The notes: generated from the letters alone by a model not told the origin. A stretch of DNA of 64,000 nucleotides from CAYNKA01 sp964397655 (GCA_964397655.1 CAYNKA010000003.1:345513-409512); one strand, 5' to 3'. Counted from the stretch's first letter, positions 7,200 to 19,890 are shown. A program made the numbers and translations.

Positions 7200-8942
7200 T
7201 CACGTTTTCTCGTCGTGCGCGGGCAAGGTGACGACGAACTCCGTTTTTCCTGGCCGGGAAGTGAAGTCCAACGTTCCTTTGAATTTTTCGACGATTCGCC
7301 TGCAGATATCAAGCCCCAATCCCATTCCCGCTCCATGCTTGCGTGTCGTGAAGAAAGGCTCGAAAATGCGGTTCCGGATGCTCTCCGGGATTCCTGGGCC
7401 CGTGTCCTCCACGGAAATCCAAATCCGCCCGTTTCCGGTTCCCGTCCGGAAGGTGAGGGTTCCCCTGAAATCCATGGCCTGGGCCGCGTTCCTGATGATG
7501 TTCAGCAGCACCTGGTCGATTCCGTCGGCGACGCAGAGAACCGGCTCCGGGGACAGTTCCGAGCGGATCTCTATCCCGTGCTTCAACAAATTGTGCATGA
7601 GGGTGAGGACCCTCTTGAGTTCCTCGTTGACGTCAACGATCCGGTTCTCCATGGTTTCCGGCGACAGGTATGATCTCAACGCAGCGACCACGGCCGACGC
7701 CTTCTTCCCCGATTCGCCGATGATCTCCGCCATACGGCGGGCGACGACGGAGCCGCAGACGGCGGTCAGAATCTCGGGGGCCCCCTCCGTCCGCAGATAC
7801 GGAACGAGCTCGTCGATCCTGCCCAACAGATACATGTCGCCGAGGATGTCCGCGATGCGCTCCGCCTCATCGATTCCGGCTTTCTGCAGGATCTCCGCCG
7901 CATCCCTTTTCGCCTTCCTGTCGTACAGGGGAAGGTTCGGGGTCCGGTTCTCGGCGAATCCGATTTCGAAGACGCGAAGATACAGTTCCCTCCCGGTTTC
8001 GTTCAGGCCGGTGAAGAATGCAGGCTGGTCCTTCAGCGATCCGTCGAAATACCCCAACAGGTTGTTGTTCGCGGATATGATGGCGCCGAGGGGAGTGTTG
8101 AACTCGTGGGCGATGCCTGCGGAGAGCTGTCCCAAGATCGAGAGCTTGCCGGATTCCACCAGGCGTTCCTGCAGAAGGCTCTGCTCCGCGAGAGCCGCCT
8201 CCAGATCGGAGGTCCTCTCCGCTACACGAGCCTCGAGGCGGGCGTTCAGCTCCAGGAGCTCGGAGCTCTTTTCATGAATGTTCCGGCTCATGTCGTTCAG
8301 GAGGTCGATGATCACGTCCATGTCCCGGTAACCGCTGTCGTCGATGCTATAGTCGTAGTTGCCCGCCCGTATCTCCTGAATTCCCTTCTCGACTGCGGCG
8401 AAGACCCGTCTCACCCTTTTTCTCAGGATGAACAGGATGACGAAAATGTTCGAAAGGAGGACCGTCACGATGAGCGCGGCCGTGATGAAGGAAAAGATCT
8501 CGATCATCTCGACGAACCGGCTCTCGTTGTACTCGATCGAGACGTTGCCCAGGCGGATATTCCGGAATTCGATCCGGCGGGCCTGAGGCTCGATCCATCG
8601 GGAATGCGCGTTCGCCTTCCTTTCGTAGACGATTCCGAATCCCTCGGCCTCTATCCTGATGCCGGAAATCCGGCCCGACGAGATGAGGACCTCCGCAATC
8701 CGCACGACCTGCGCGGTCTCGACGTTGTAGAGAGGTTCCTTGAGGATGATCGCGATCTCATCGGCGGTGACGCGGGCCTCATGGTTCGCGTCCTTCCGCG
8801 TCAGGTAGATCACCAGAAAGAGGGAGCACATCTGCACGCAGAGAATGATCAGGATCGAGGTGATCAGGGAGATCGACAGGCTCTCGTCCATGAGGCTCTT
8901 GCGACGCCGTCTTCTTCTGTCCGCCGACATGGTCGTGCTCAT
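7200..8942 (-). CDS. Membrane sensor histidine kinase
   Basis: The 580-residue kinase has a basic N-terminus, a first membrane helix (about 22-46), a periplasmic part of about 110 residues, a second helix (about 150-172), a HAMP-like segment and a coiled coil. A phospho-acceptor motif follows, AHEFNTPLGAI, with His near residue 282. The ATPase domain has IIRNAAQAM (N box), EDTGPGIP (G1) and FEPFFTTRKHGAGMGLGL (F and G2). An unusually long insertion of about 110 residues separates the H box from the rest of the dimerisation region. Its start overlaps the stop of the binding-protein gene as ATGA, so sensor and binding protein are made together. Confidence 0.9.
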   Translation of the reverse strand: MSTTMSADRRRRRRKSLMDESLSISLITSILIILCVQMCSLFLVIYLTRKDANHEARVTADEIAIILKEPLYNVETAQVVRIAEVLISSGRISGIRIEAEGFGIVYERKANAHSRWIEPQARRIEFRNIRLGNVSIEYNESRFVEMIEIFSFITAALIVTVLLSNIFVILFILRKRVRRVFAAVEKGIQEIRAGNYDYSIDDSGYRDMDVIIDLLNDMSRNIHEKSSELLELNARLEARVAERTSDLEAALAEQSLLQERLVESGKLSILGQLSAGIAHEFNTPLGAIISANNNLLGYFDGSLKDQPAFFTGLNETGRELYLRVFEIGFAENRTPNLPLYDRKAKRDAAEILQKAGIDEAERIADILGDMYLLGRIDELVPYLRTEGAPEILTAVCGSVVARRMAEIIGESGKKASAVVAALRSYLSPETMENRIVDVNEELKRVLTLMHNLLKHGIEIRSELSPEPVLCVADGIDQVLLNIIRNAAQAMDFRGTLTFRTGTGNGRIWISVEDTGPGIPESIRNRIFEPFFTTRKHGAGMGLGLDICRRIVEKFKGTLDFTSRPGKTEFVVTLPAHDEKT

Positions 8943-9709
8943 GGCCTGCCGGGACCGCGGTCCATATACTGCCGGACGAACTTCTCGTAAACGCCGTTCT
9001 TCAGGCCCTCGCCGTTCGCCTCATCGAAGGCTTTCCGAAGGCGCCTTCCCCTTTCCGTATTCCCGAAGATGCTGTACACCTTCACCTTTTCCACGGGCAA
9101 GGGAAGGACACGGACCTTGTCCTCATAACCGTATTGACGGAGATAATGCACGAAGGAGACGAGGTTGAGATCCAGCACCGCGTCCACGCGGCGGGCAATG
9201 AGCATCTTGAGCTGGACTTCCCGGTAGTCCTCGCTGGATATGAGGTCGAAGGCGATCCTTTCGTGGACCAGCAGGGGCGGTATGTAAGCCGACTTGATGA
9301 ACCCGATCCTCCGGTCGAAAAGGTCTTCGGGCCTGCGGACCGCGGTTATTGGGCTGTCCCGAAGCACGGCCATGCAGATCGTTATTTCCGTCAGATGGGT
9401 GTTCGGGAACAGGAAAACCGCTTCCCGTTCCGGGATCTTCGTAAGGTGGGATATGACGTCGACCTCGCCGTTCTCGAGCATGCTTTCTATTCTTTTTATC
9501 GGGAAGGGGCCGACCACCTCGAGCCCGACGCCCATGCGCGGGGCGATATATTCCCGCCAATAGTCCACGGTTATTCCCCTGTGCCCGCTTCTCTCTCCTG
9601 CGACGGTGTTGAACGGCTCCAGCTGATAGATCGCCATGCGGACCGTCTCCGACGCGGCGGCATGGCAGACGAGGACGGAAAGCAGCACAGTAATCCGGGC
9701 TGTTTTCAT
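8939..9709 (-). CDS. Periplasmic solute-binding protein (SBP_bac_3 type), probable kinase co-sensor
   Basis: ATG 9709 is chosen over 9760: it has GAGGAGG eight nucleotides upstream and begins a signal peptide (MKTARITVLLSVLVCHAAAS). The mature domain follows the family-3 pattern: VRMAIYQLEPFN, GITVDYWREYIA, IESMLENGEVDVISH and LKNGVYEKF. There is no ABC permease or ATPase gene beside it. It is coupled by ATGA overlap to a membrane histidine kinase, so it more likely presents a ligand to the kinase than feeds a transporter. The ligand is unknown; amino acids are common for this family. Confidence 0.83.
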   Translation of the reverse strand: MKTARITVLLSVLVCHAAASETVRMAIYQLEPFNTVAGERSGHRGITVDYWREYIAPRMGVGLEVVGPFPIKRIESMLENGEVDVISHLTKIPEREAVFLFPNTHLTEITICMAVLRDSPITAVRRPEDLFDRRIGFIKSAYIPPLLVHERIAFDLISSEDYREVQLKMLIARRVDAVLDLNLVSFVHYLRQYGYEDKVRVLPLPVEKVKVYSIFGNTERGRRLRKAFDEANGEGLKNGVYEKFVRQYMDRGPGRP

Positions 9710-9758
9710 GCAGTGGACCTCCTCATGAAAAAGAAGGCTCATGGTCCATGATACGCTC

Positions 9759-9787
9759 ATAATAATGCTTCAGGGAGCCGAATTCAA
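9759..9787 (-). promoter_or_regulatory. Candidate sigma70 promoter for the binding protein-kinase-regulator operon
   Basis: On the minus strand: TTGAAT (9787-9782), 17 nt, TATTAT (9764-9759). Predicted leader about 43 nt to ATG 9709. Confidence 0.55.
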
Positions 9788-9856
9788 AAATCTGCCGGCC
9801 TTCCAGCCCGGCCTGCCCCACTTGCGCGTTTCGCGATTTTCCACTACTAGAATGGC

Positions 9857-10660
9857 ATGACGGAACTACTGAAAGCCGCCCTTCTCGGCGTCGTGGAGGG
9901 AGTGACCGAGTTCCTCCCGATCTCATCGACGGGACACCTCATCCTCGTGAACCAGTTCATCTCCTTCGGCGCGGAATTCACGAGGATGTTCGACGTGATC
10001 ATCCAGCTCGGCGCCATCCTCGCCGTCGTCGTTATCTTTCGGGACAAGCTCTTTCCCTGGGGAAAGACGAAAACACCGGAGGTGAGGAAGGAAACTTACG
10101 ATCTCTGGAAGAAGAGCGTCGTCGGCGTCCTCCCCGCCCTCGTCGTGGCCGGCCTGTTCCACGACACGATCGAGAAGCACCTCTTCTCTCCCTACGTGGT
10201 CGCGATCTCGCTCGTCCTGGGGGGCGTAGCGCTTATAGCCATGGACCGGAGGGCTCATAGGGTAACCGTCGCATCCCTCCCCGCCCTGGGTTACCGGACG
10301 GCATTCCTCGTAGGCGTCTTCCAGTGCCTCGCCATGATACCGGGAACCTCACGCTCGGCCGCGACCATCGTGGGGGCGCTGCTCCTCGGCTGCTCCCGGC
10401 CGGTCGCCGCGGAATTCTCCTTTTTCCTGGCCGTTCCGCTCATGGCCGCGGCGACGGGCTATTCCCTGCTCAAGATAGGATTCGGCATGACGGGGACGGA
10501 AGCCGCCGCCCTGGCGGTAGGTTTCGTCGTCTCGTTCCTGACGGCCTGGGCCGTCGTCGGAAAATTCATCGAGTTCGTCAAGCGGCGCGACTTCGTCCCC
10601 TTCGGCTGGTACCGGATCGCGCTCGGCGCCGGAGTGCTGCTCTGCTTCATCCTGAAATAG
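9857..10660 (+). CDS. uppP: Undecaprenyl-diphosphatase
   Basis: The 267-residue polytopic membrane protein carries both BacA/UppP signatures: EGVTEFLPISSTGHLIL near residue 16 with the catalytic Glu pair region, and MIPGTSRSAATI near residue 160 with the essential Arg. It dephosphorylates undecaprenyl pyrophosphate to recycle the lipid carrier for peptidoglycan and other envelope polymers, and overproduction is known to give bacitracin resistance. There is no clear ribosome site; a weak TTGCGC-17-TACTAG lies with its -10 six nucleotides before the ATG, so leaderless initiation is possible. A decayed paralogue lies 3.2 kb upstream. Confidence 0.93.
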   Translation: MTELLKAALLGVVEGVTEFLPISSTGHLILVNQFISFGAEFTRMFDVIIQLGAILAVVVIFRDKLFPWGKTKTPEVRKETYDLWKKSVVGVLPALVVAGLFHDTIEKHLFSPYVVAISLVLGGVALIAMDRRAHRVTVASLPALGYRTAFLVGVFQCLAMIPGTSRSAATIVGALLLGCSRPVAAEFSFFLAVPLMAAATGYSLLKIGFGMTGTEAAALAVGFVVSFLTAWAVVGKFIEFVKRRDFVPFGWYRIALGAGVLLCFILK

Positions 10661-10685
10661 CCGTCAGGAAATAGGAGATTTTCGA

Positions 10686-11459
10686 ATGCCGGACTGGAAC
10701 CCCGACCTCTACCTGAAATTCAGGAACGAGCGCACCCAACCGTCGATCGACCTCGCCGCGAAGATCGAACTCGAGAGTCCGGCGTCCATCCTCGACATAG
10801 GATGCGGGCCGGGCAACAGCACCCAGGTCCTCGCGCGCCGCTGGCCGGAGGCGGAGGTCGCCGGCCTCGACAACTCGGCGTCGATGATCGAGAAGGCCGG
10901 CAAGGATCATCCGGGGCAGCGCTGGATCCTCGGCGACGCCGCTTCCTTCGAGCCGGGCCGCTCGTGGGACCTCGTATTCTCCAACGCGTCCATCCAATGG
11001 ATTCCGGACCACGAGCGGCTCATCCCGAAATTCTTCGGCCTGGTGGCGAAGGGGGGAGCGCTCGCGATACAGATCCCGAGGTTCGACGCCATGCCGCTCT
11101 ACCGGGCCATCGTCGAGACGGCGGCGGGCGCGAAGTACCGGGACCACACGCGGGGCTGCGGCGAGCTCTCCACCTATCACGACGAGTCGTTCTACTACGG
11201 GCTCCTGTCCGGCCCCGCGGCGAGGCTGGACATGTGGGAAACCTCCTATTTCCACGTCCTCGGGTCGCTCGAGGCCCTCGGCGACTTCATCCGGAGCACG
11301 GGCATGAAGCCCTATCTCGACCGCCTTCCGGCCGAAGCGGACCGGAGGAGCTTCGAGGCCGAGGCGCTGGAGAGGTGCAGGGACTCGTATCCGGCCCGGG
11401 CGGACGGCAGGATACTCTTCCCCTTCCGGAGGCTCTTCTTCGTGGCGTACCGAGCGTGA
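10686..11459 (+). CDS. tam: Trans-aconitate 2-methyltransferase-like SAM methyltransferase
   Basis: The 257-residue protein opens with DWNPDLYLKFRNERTQPSIDL, a characteristic Tam N-terminus, then the SAM motif ILDIGCGPGNSTQVLA, GLDNSASMIEKA and SNASIQWIPDH. The C-terminal FPFRRLFFVA also fits Tam. The enzyme methylates trans-aconitate, which forms spontaneously from cis-aconitate and inhibits the citrate cycle. Length matches the family (about 252-260). It follows uppP by 25 nt with a GGAG ribosome site, and precedes ywbE. Confidence 0.88.
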   Translation: MPDWNPDLYLKFRNERTQPSIDLAAKIELESPASILDIGCGPGNSTQVLARRWPEAEVAGLDNSASMIEKAGKDHPGQRWILGDAASFEPGRSWDLVFSNASIQWIPDHERLIPKFFGLVAKGGALAIQIPRFDAMPLYRAIVETAAGAKYRDHTRGCGELSTYHDESFYYGLLSGPAARLDMWETSYFHVLGSLEALGDFIRSTGMKPYLDRLPAEADRRSFEAEALERCRDSYPARADGRILFPFRRLFFVAYRA

Positions 11460-11521
11460 ACGATCCGGGCTTGCCCCGAAGAATCGGCGTCGATAGAATG
11501 GGAAACGCAATCGGAGGCGAC

Positions 11522-11713
11522 GTGGACGGCAGACGAAGATCGGACGTGAAACCCGGAGCGAAGGTTTCGATCGTGCTCAAGGAAGACCAGCGTTCGGGAA
11601 AGCTCACCGAGGGAATCGTGGCGGACATCCTCACGAACTCGCCGGAGCATCCGCACGGAATCAAGGTGAGGCTCGCGAACGGGCTGGTCGGCCGGGTGAA
11701 GATCATACATTGA
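11522..11713 (+). CDS. ywbE: YwbE family small protein (DUF2196)
   Basis: From GTG 11522, behind GGAGG, the product is 63 residues: DGRRRSDVKPGAKVSIVL, then KEDQRSGKLTEGIVADILT and SPEHPHGIKVRLANG. It aligns end to end with what I remember of Bacillus subtilis YwbE, including the PHGIKVRL core. An in-frame ATG at 11498 would add eight residues that the family lacks. YwbE is a conserved cytoplasmic beta-strand protein without known function. It lies between tam and dinB and may share their transcript. Confidence 0.85.
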   Translation: MDGRRRSDVKPGAKVSIVLKEDQRSGKLTEGIVADILTNSPEHPHGIKVRLANGLVGRVKIIH

Positions 11714-11726
11714 CGAGGAGGCTTCG

Positions 11727-12245
11727 ATGAAGGAGACATTCCTGCTCCTGGCGGACTACAACGCAAAGACCAACCGGGAAATGCTCGAAGTGCTCGACAA
11801 GGTCCCGGCGGGCAAGCTGACCGAGAAGAACGGTCTCTTCTTCGAATCGATCGCGGGCACCTTGAACCACCTTCTTCAGGCCGACGTCTTGTGGCTCGAG
11901 CGGTTCGCGGCGAACGTCCCCGAGCTCGCCGACGTCGCGTCGAAACTGCCAGCCGTGAAGCCGAAGGATCCGAAGGGACCCGCATTCGCCGATCTTCCCG
12001 CATTCAGCAAGACCCGCGCCGCCGCGGACGAGGCGATCGGGGAGGCGATGAGGCTCTTTCCGGAGGGCAGGTACGGTTCGACCCTCGTCTACCGGAACAT
12101 CAAGGGCGAGGAGCAGAAAAAGATCGCCTGGCAGGCGGTGCTCCATTTCTTCAACCATCAGACCCATCACCGGGGGCAGGTGGCCGCGGCCCTCGACCAA
12201 ATCGGCGTGCAGAACGATTTCTCCAACCTGATCTGGAAATTCTGA
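11727..12245 (+). CDS. DinB family protein (damage-inducible four-helix metal protein)
   Basis: The 172-residue protein has the DinB four-helix layout with the three metal-site histidines: LNHLLQADVLWLERF near residue 48 and HFFNHQTHHRGQV near residue 137-149. The family includes bacillithiol- and mycothiol-linked thiol transferases and uncharacterised stress proteins. GAGGAGG precedes the ATG. It comes 13 nt after ywbE. No thiol-biosynthesis gene is nearby to suggest a specific reaction. Confidence 0.87.
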   Translation: MKETFLLLADYNAKTNREMLEVLDKVPAGKLTEKNGLFFESIAGTLNHLLQADVLWLERFAANVPELADVASKLPAVKPKDPKGPAFADLPAFSKTRAAADEAIGEAMRLFPEGRYGSTLVYRNIKGEEQKKIAWQAVLHFFNHQTHHRGQVAAALDQIGVQNDFSNLIWKF

Positions 12246-12276
12246 CCCGCGGGCGGCATCGAGGCCGCCCCTGCGG

Positions 12277-12305
12277 TTTACACGAGGCCGGAAGCCGGCT
12301 ATCAT
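12277..12305 (+). promoter_or_regulatory. Strong candidate promoter giving a leaderless mRNA for the AroE-like gene
   Basis: TTTACA (12277-12282), exact 17-nt spacer, TATCAT (12300-12305); each hexamer matches 5 of 6 consensus bases. ATG 12313 is 7 nt after the -10, at the predicted transcription start. Confidence 0.6.
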
Positions 12306-12312
12306 TCCATCT

Positions 12313-13131
12313 ATGGACCACACGATCATCACGAGCAGGACCAAATTCTTCGGGCTCATCGCGGACCCGATCGGCCACGTCCGGGCCCACGCCTACGGCA
12401 ACATGAACCTCGCGAAGCGGGGGCTCTTCGGGGAATACGTCTACGTTCCCCTGCACGTCGCGGCCGCCGACCTCGCCCGCGTGCTCGACGGACTTCGGGG
12501 AACGAAAAACTTCGGAGGCGCCATCGTCACCATGCCTCACAAGGAGGCGATCATCCCCCTCCTCGACGAAGCATCGCCCATGGTGAAACTCGTCGGGGCC
12601 TGCAACATCGTCAAGAGGGAGGAGGATGGGAGGCTTTTCGGCGAGAACCTCGACGGAGAGGGCTTCGTCCGGGGACTCCTGAACGAAGGCCGAGCAGTTG
12701 AGGGAAGAAGCTTCTACCTGGCCGGCGCGGGCGGCCTCGCCTCGGCGGTCTCCTTCGCCCTCGCCAAACACGGCGCCGCTTCCATCGTCCTCGTCAACAG
12801 GACGACGGCCAGGGCCGAAGCGCTCGCGGCACGGATCGGAAAGGCGTTTCCGAAGGTGGATGTCAGGGTCGGACCCGGCCCGGAGGAACGGTTCGACGTC
12901 GTGGTGAACACGACCTCCGTCGGCCTCGAGGAGGACGACCCTCCCTCGATTCCCGAGGGCGTCATGCGCCGAGGCGCATTCGTGGCGGACTGCATCGCGG
13001 CCCGCGACACCACGGCCCTCCTCGAGAACGCGAGGAAGGCGGGACTTCCCTGCCAGAACGGCATACCCATGATCGAGACGCAGTCGAACCTCATTCTGGA
13101 CCTCTTCGGAGCCCGGAAACGGGAATCGTGA
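12313..13131 (+). CDS. Shikimate dehydrogenase family protein (AroE-like)
   Basis: The 272-residue protein has the AroE plan: substrate domain with IVTMPHKEAI (catalytic Lys), ENLDGEGFVRGL (catalytic Asp region), then an NADP Rossmann motif AGAGGLASAVSFAL followed by NRTTARAEAL. However, the N-terminal GxPIxHSxSPxxH loop, whose serines hold shikimate, reads IADPIGHVRAHAYGN, without the serines. Paralogues of this kind (quinate dehydrogenases or SDH-like enzymes) take other ring or chain acids, so a biosynthetic AroE role is doubtful. It probably has a leaderless mRNA and overlaps the next gene as GTGA. Confidence 0.82.
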   Translation: MDHTIITSRTKFFGLIADPIGHVRAHAYGNMNLAKRGLFGEYVYVPLHVAAADLARVLDGLRGTKNFGGAIVTMPHKEAIIPLLDEASPMVKLVGACNIVKREEDGRLFGENLDGEGFVRGLLNEGRAVEGRSFYLAGAGGLASAVSFALAKHGAASIVLVNRTTARAEALAARIGKAFPKVDVRVGPGPEERFDVVVNTTSVGLEEDDPPSIPEGVMRRGAFVADCIAARDTTALLENARKAGLPCQNGIPMIETQSNLILDLFGARKRES

Positions 13132-14099
13132 AGCTCAAGCTCTTCGTCGACCTCGACGGGGTCCTCGCGGACTTCGACGGCGGAGTCCTCGCCCTCACGG
13201 GAAAGCTCCCGAGGGACCTCGAGCCGAAGCGCATGTGGGGCATCCTGGCCAGGGCGCCGGGCTTCTACGCGAACCTCGCCTGGACGCCTGGGGGTCGCGG
13301 GCTCTGGGAACGCCTCCGTCCCCACCGCCCCACCGTGCTCACCGGGCTTCCCATGGGGAAGTGGGCCGAACCCCAGAAGCTCGCCTGGTGCGCCCGCGAG
13401 CTCGGCCCCGACGTGCCGGTCGTCGCGTGCATGTCGCGCGAGAAGGCGGCGAAAGGCAGGGCCCTCACGCCGCAGGACGCCGTCCCCGTGCTCATCGACG
13501 ACAGGGAGAGCCTCGGGGAGGCCTGGACGGCGATGGGAGGGGTCTTCATCCACCACAAGGACCCCGAGGCGAGCGCCGCGGCCTTCGAGAGCCTGGCCGG
13601 CGGGAACAGGGCGACCATCAGGCCCCTCAGGCTCGAAATCGAGCTCCCGGCCCTGCGCAGGCTCATCAACGAGGCTTTTCTCACGGTCGCCGAAGAGTTC
13701 GGGCTCACTTCGGAGAACGCGCCCACGAACCCCGCCTTCATCACCGAAGAAAACATCCTGGAACAGGCGCGGAAGAAATCGACGGTCTTCTACGGAGCGT
13801 ACCTTGCCGAGGAACTCGCGGGCTGCTACGCCCTCGAAAAGGCGAACGAAGCGATCTGGTACCTCGAACGGCTCGCCGTGCACCCCTCGCGCAGGCACGC
13901 GGGCCTCGGCGGCCTTCTCCTCGACGACTGCCTCGCGCGGGTGAGGGAAAGCGGCGGGGAAAAGGTATCGATCGCGATCATCGACGAAAACACCCGGCTC
14001 AAAACCTGGTACATCGGACACGGCTTCACGGAAACCGGAAAGAAGACCTTTCCCCGCCTCCCCTTCACGGTCTGCTTCCTGGAAAAGAACGTGCGCTGA
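13128..14099 (+). CDS. Fusion of a HAD-type 5'-nucleotidase domain and a GNAT acetyltransferase
   Basis: Residues 1-160 form a HAD phosphatase close to 5'(3')-deoxyribonucleotidases: FVDLDGVLADFDGG (nucleophile and acid Asp), VLTGLP (motif II Thr) and PVLIDDRE (motif IV). Residues 163-323 form a GNAT domain with RLAVHPSRRHAGLGGLLLDD, the acetyl-CoA loop, and NTRLKTWYIGHGF. The frame runs on without a break or internal ribosome site. The GTG start overlaps the upstream stop. Neither substrate is evident; the pairing suggests repair or detoxification of a small nucleotide or amine, which is inference. Confidence 0.82.
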   Translation: MKLKLFVDLDGVLADFDGGVLALTGKLPRDLEPKRMWGILARAPGFYANLAWTPGGRGLWERLRPHRPTVLTGLPMGKWAEPQKLAWCARELGPDVPVVACMSREKAAKGRALTPQDAVPVLIDDRESLGEAWTAMGGVFIHHKDPEASAAAFESLAGGNRATIRPLRLEIELPALRRLINEAFLTVAEEFGLTSENAPTNPAFITEENILEQARKKSTVFYGAYLAEELAGCYALEKANEAIWYLERLAVHPSRRHAGLGGLLLDDCLARVRESGGEKVSIAIIDENTRLKTWYIGHGFTETGKKTFPRLPFTVCFLEKNVR

Positions 14100-14145
14100 T
14101 AGCTCCGGGGCTGGAGGTTGCGATTCGCGGCCGAGGGCGGTATCA

Positions 14146-14433
14146 TTGAAGCGGGAACGAAAGGAGGTTTCGCCGTGGAAGTCCGAGCTCTACTTCGCGG
14201 TATCGAAGCAGGTGCCGGAAGCCGAAAACGTCCCGATTTCGGGGACTTTCCTGAGCAAGGTGTTCGAAGACCCCTACAGCGCGGTGCCGGAGTGGATGAA
14301 GGAAAGGTAAGCCGCCGCCGGGGAAAAAGGAAAAAAACTCAAAAAACAATATTTCTATTACACAACCTGCCCGAAATGCGCTAAAATCTACGGAAGGAAT
14401 TACGTCGTGGCTTTCGCCGAAACGGAAACCTGA
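14146..14433 (+). pseudogene. Interrupted fragment of an uncharacterised conserved family
   Basis: One frame reads SPWKSELYFAVSKQVPEA, ENVPISGTFLSKVFEDPYS, EWMKER, then TAA at 14308, and continues in the same frame as EKGKKLKKQYFYYTTCPKC, AKIYGRNYVVAF to TGA at 14431. I recognise this as the C-terminal half of a conserved family of about 150-190 residues with a YYTTCPKCAK motif. The N-terminal half is missing and a stop replaces part of the linker, so the gene looks broken. The family's function is unknown to me. The only initiation candidate is TTG 14146, without a good ribosome site. Confidence 0.6.
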
Positions 14434-14519
14434 AGACCGCCCCTTCACCGAATGATACCACGGGTAACGGGAAAAAAGTCTCGGCACGGGCTCGACATAC
14501 TGCTTATCAGCGAGGTATC

Positions 14520-18797
<4,278 letters not shown>

Positions 18798-18804
18798 GGC
18801 TGCA

Positions 18805-19890
18805 ATGGAAGAACGAAAACCGACCATCCTGATCGTGGACGACACCGCGGAGAACATCGCCATCTTGAGCGTCCTCCTCATGGGGACCTACAAGGTGAAG
18901 GTCGCGACGAACGGGGAAAAGGCCCTCGAGGTGGCCGCTCAGGAGATCCCCGATCTCATCCTCATGGACGTCATGATGCCGGTCATGGACGGCTACGAGG
19001 CCTGCCGCCGGCTCAAGGAGAATCCGCTCCTCGCGGACATACCCGTCATCTTCCTCACGGGGAGATCTCAGATCGACGACGAGACCATGGGGTTCAAGCT
19101 CGGAGCCGTGGATTACATCACGAAGCCGATCAGCCCTCCCATCGTGCTCGCGAGGATCAAGACCCATCTCACGCTCAAGCAGGCGCGGGACTTCCTCAAG
19201 GACAAGAACGAGTATCTGGAGGCGGAAGTCGCCCGGCGCATCCGCGAGATCGCGGTCGTCCAGGAAGTGACCATCACAGCCCTCGCGTCGCTCGCCGAGA
19301 CCCGAGACAACGAAACGGGCTCCCATCTCAAGAGGACCCGTCTCTACGTGGAGGAACTCGCCGAGGTCCTCAAGAACCGCGACGGCTACGGGGAAGAGCT
19401 CTCCGGCGACAACATCGGGCTCATCGTCAAATCGGCTCCGCTCCACGACATCGGGAAGATCGGAATTCCGGACAACATCCTGCTCAAGCCCGCGGACCTC
19501 TCCCAGGAGGAGTTCGACCTCATGAAGACGCACACCGCCATAGGCAGGGAGTCCATCATCCGCGCGGAGCGGCTCATCGAAGAGCCGGAGACCTTCCTTC
19601 GGTTCGCGAAGGAGATGACCTATTCCCACCACGAGCGATGGGACGGCGGCGGCTATCCCGACGGGCTTGTGGGGGAGGCCATTCCGGTATCCGCCCGCCT
19701 CATGAGTCTCGCCGACGTCTACGACGCCCTCGTCACACGGAAGGTCTACAAGAAGGCCTTCCCTCACGACATGGCGAGAGACGCCCTGCTTTCCGGCACC
19801 GGGAAGCAGTTCGATCCGGCGGTCGTCGACGCCTTCATGGCGGCCGAGAACCGATTCAAGGTCATAGTGAAGGAGTATCCGGACGATTAG
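18805..19890 (+). CDS. Response regulator with HD-GYP domain (c-di-GMP phosphodiesterase)
   Basis: The 361-residue protein starts with a receiver (TILIVDD, acceptor Asp in LILMDVMMPVMDG, Lys in YITKPI), then a helical linker and an HD-GYP domain: APLHDIGKIGIPD (HD) and YSHHERWDGGGYPDGL (GYP). RpfG-type proteins of this build hydrolyse cyclic di-GMP. ATG 18805 has GAGG upstream and lies 7 nt after the kinase stop; an earlier ATG at 18784 lies inside the kinase gene and lacks a ribosome site. Tight linkage to the hybrid kinase predicts that the kinase controls c-di-GMP breakdown. Confidence 0.92.
   Translation: MEERKPTILIVDDTAENIAILSVLLMGTYKVKVATNGEKALEVAAQEIPDLILMDVMMPVMDGYEACRRLKENPLLADIPVIFLTGRSQIDDETMGFKLGAVDYITKPISPPIVLARIKTHLTLKQARDFLKDKNEYLEAEVARRIREIAVVQEVTITALASLAETRDNETGSHLKRTRLYVEELAEVLKNRDGYGEELSGDNIGLIVKSAPLHDIGKIGIPDNILLKPADLSQEEFDLMKTHTAIGRESIIRAERLIEEPETFLRFAKEMTYSHHERWDGGGYPDGLVGEAIPVSARLMSLADVYDALVTRKVYKKAFPHDMARDALLSGTGKQFDPAVVDAFMAAENRFKVIVKEYPDD

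Noticed and set aside
9845..9850. TACTAG as the -10 of a leaderless uppP promoter
   Set aside because: Spacing to ATG 9857 fits, but both hexamers match only 3 of 6 consensus bases, so it was not listed as a feature.
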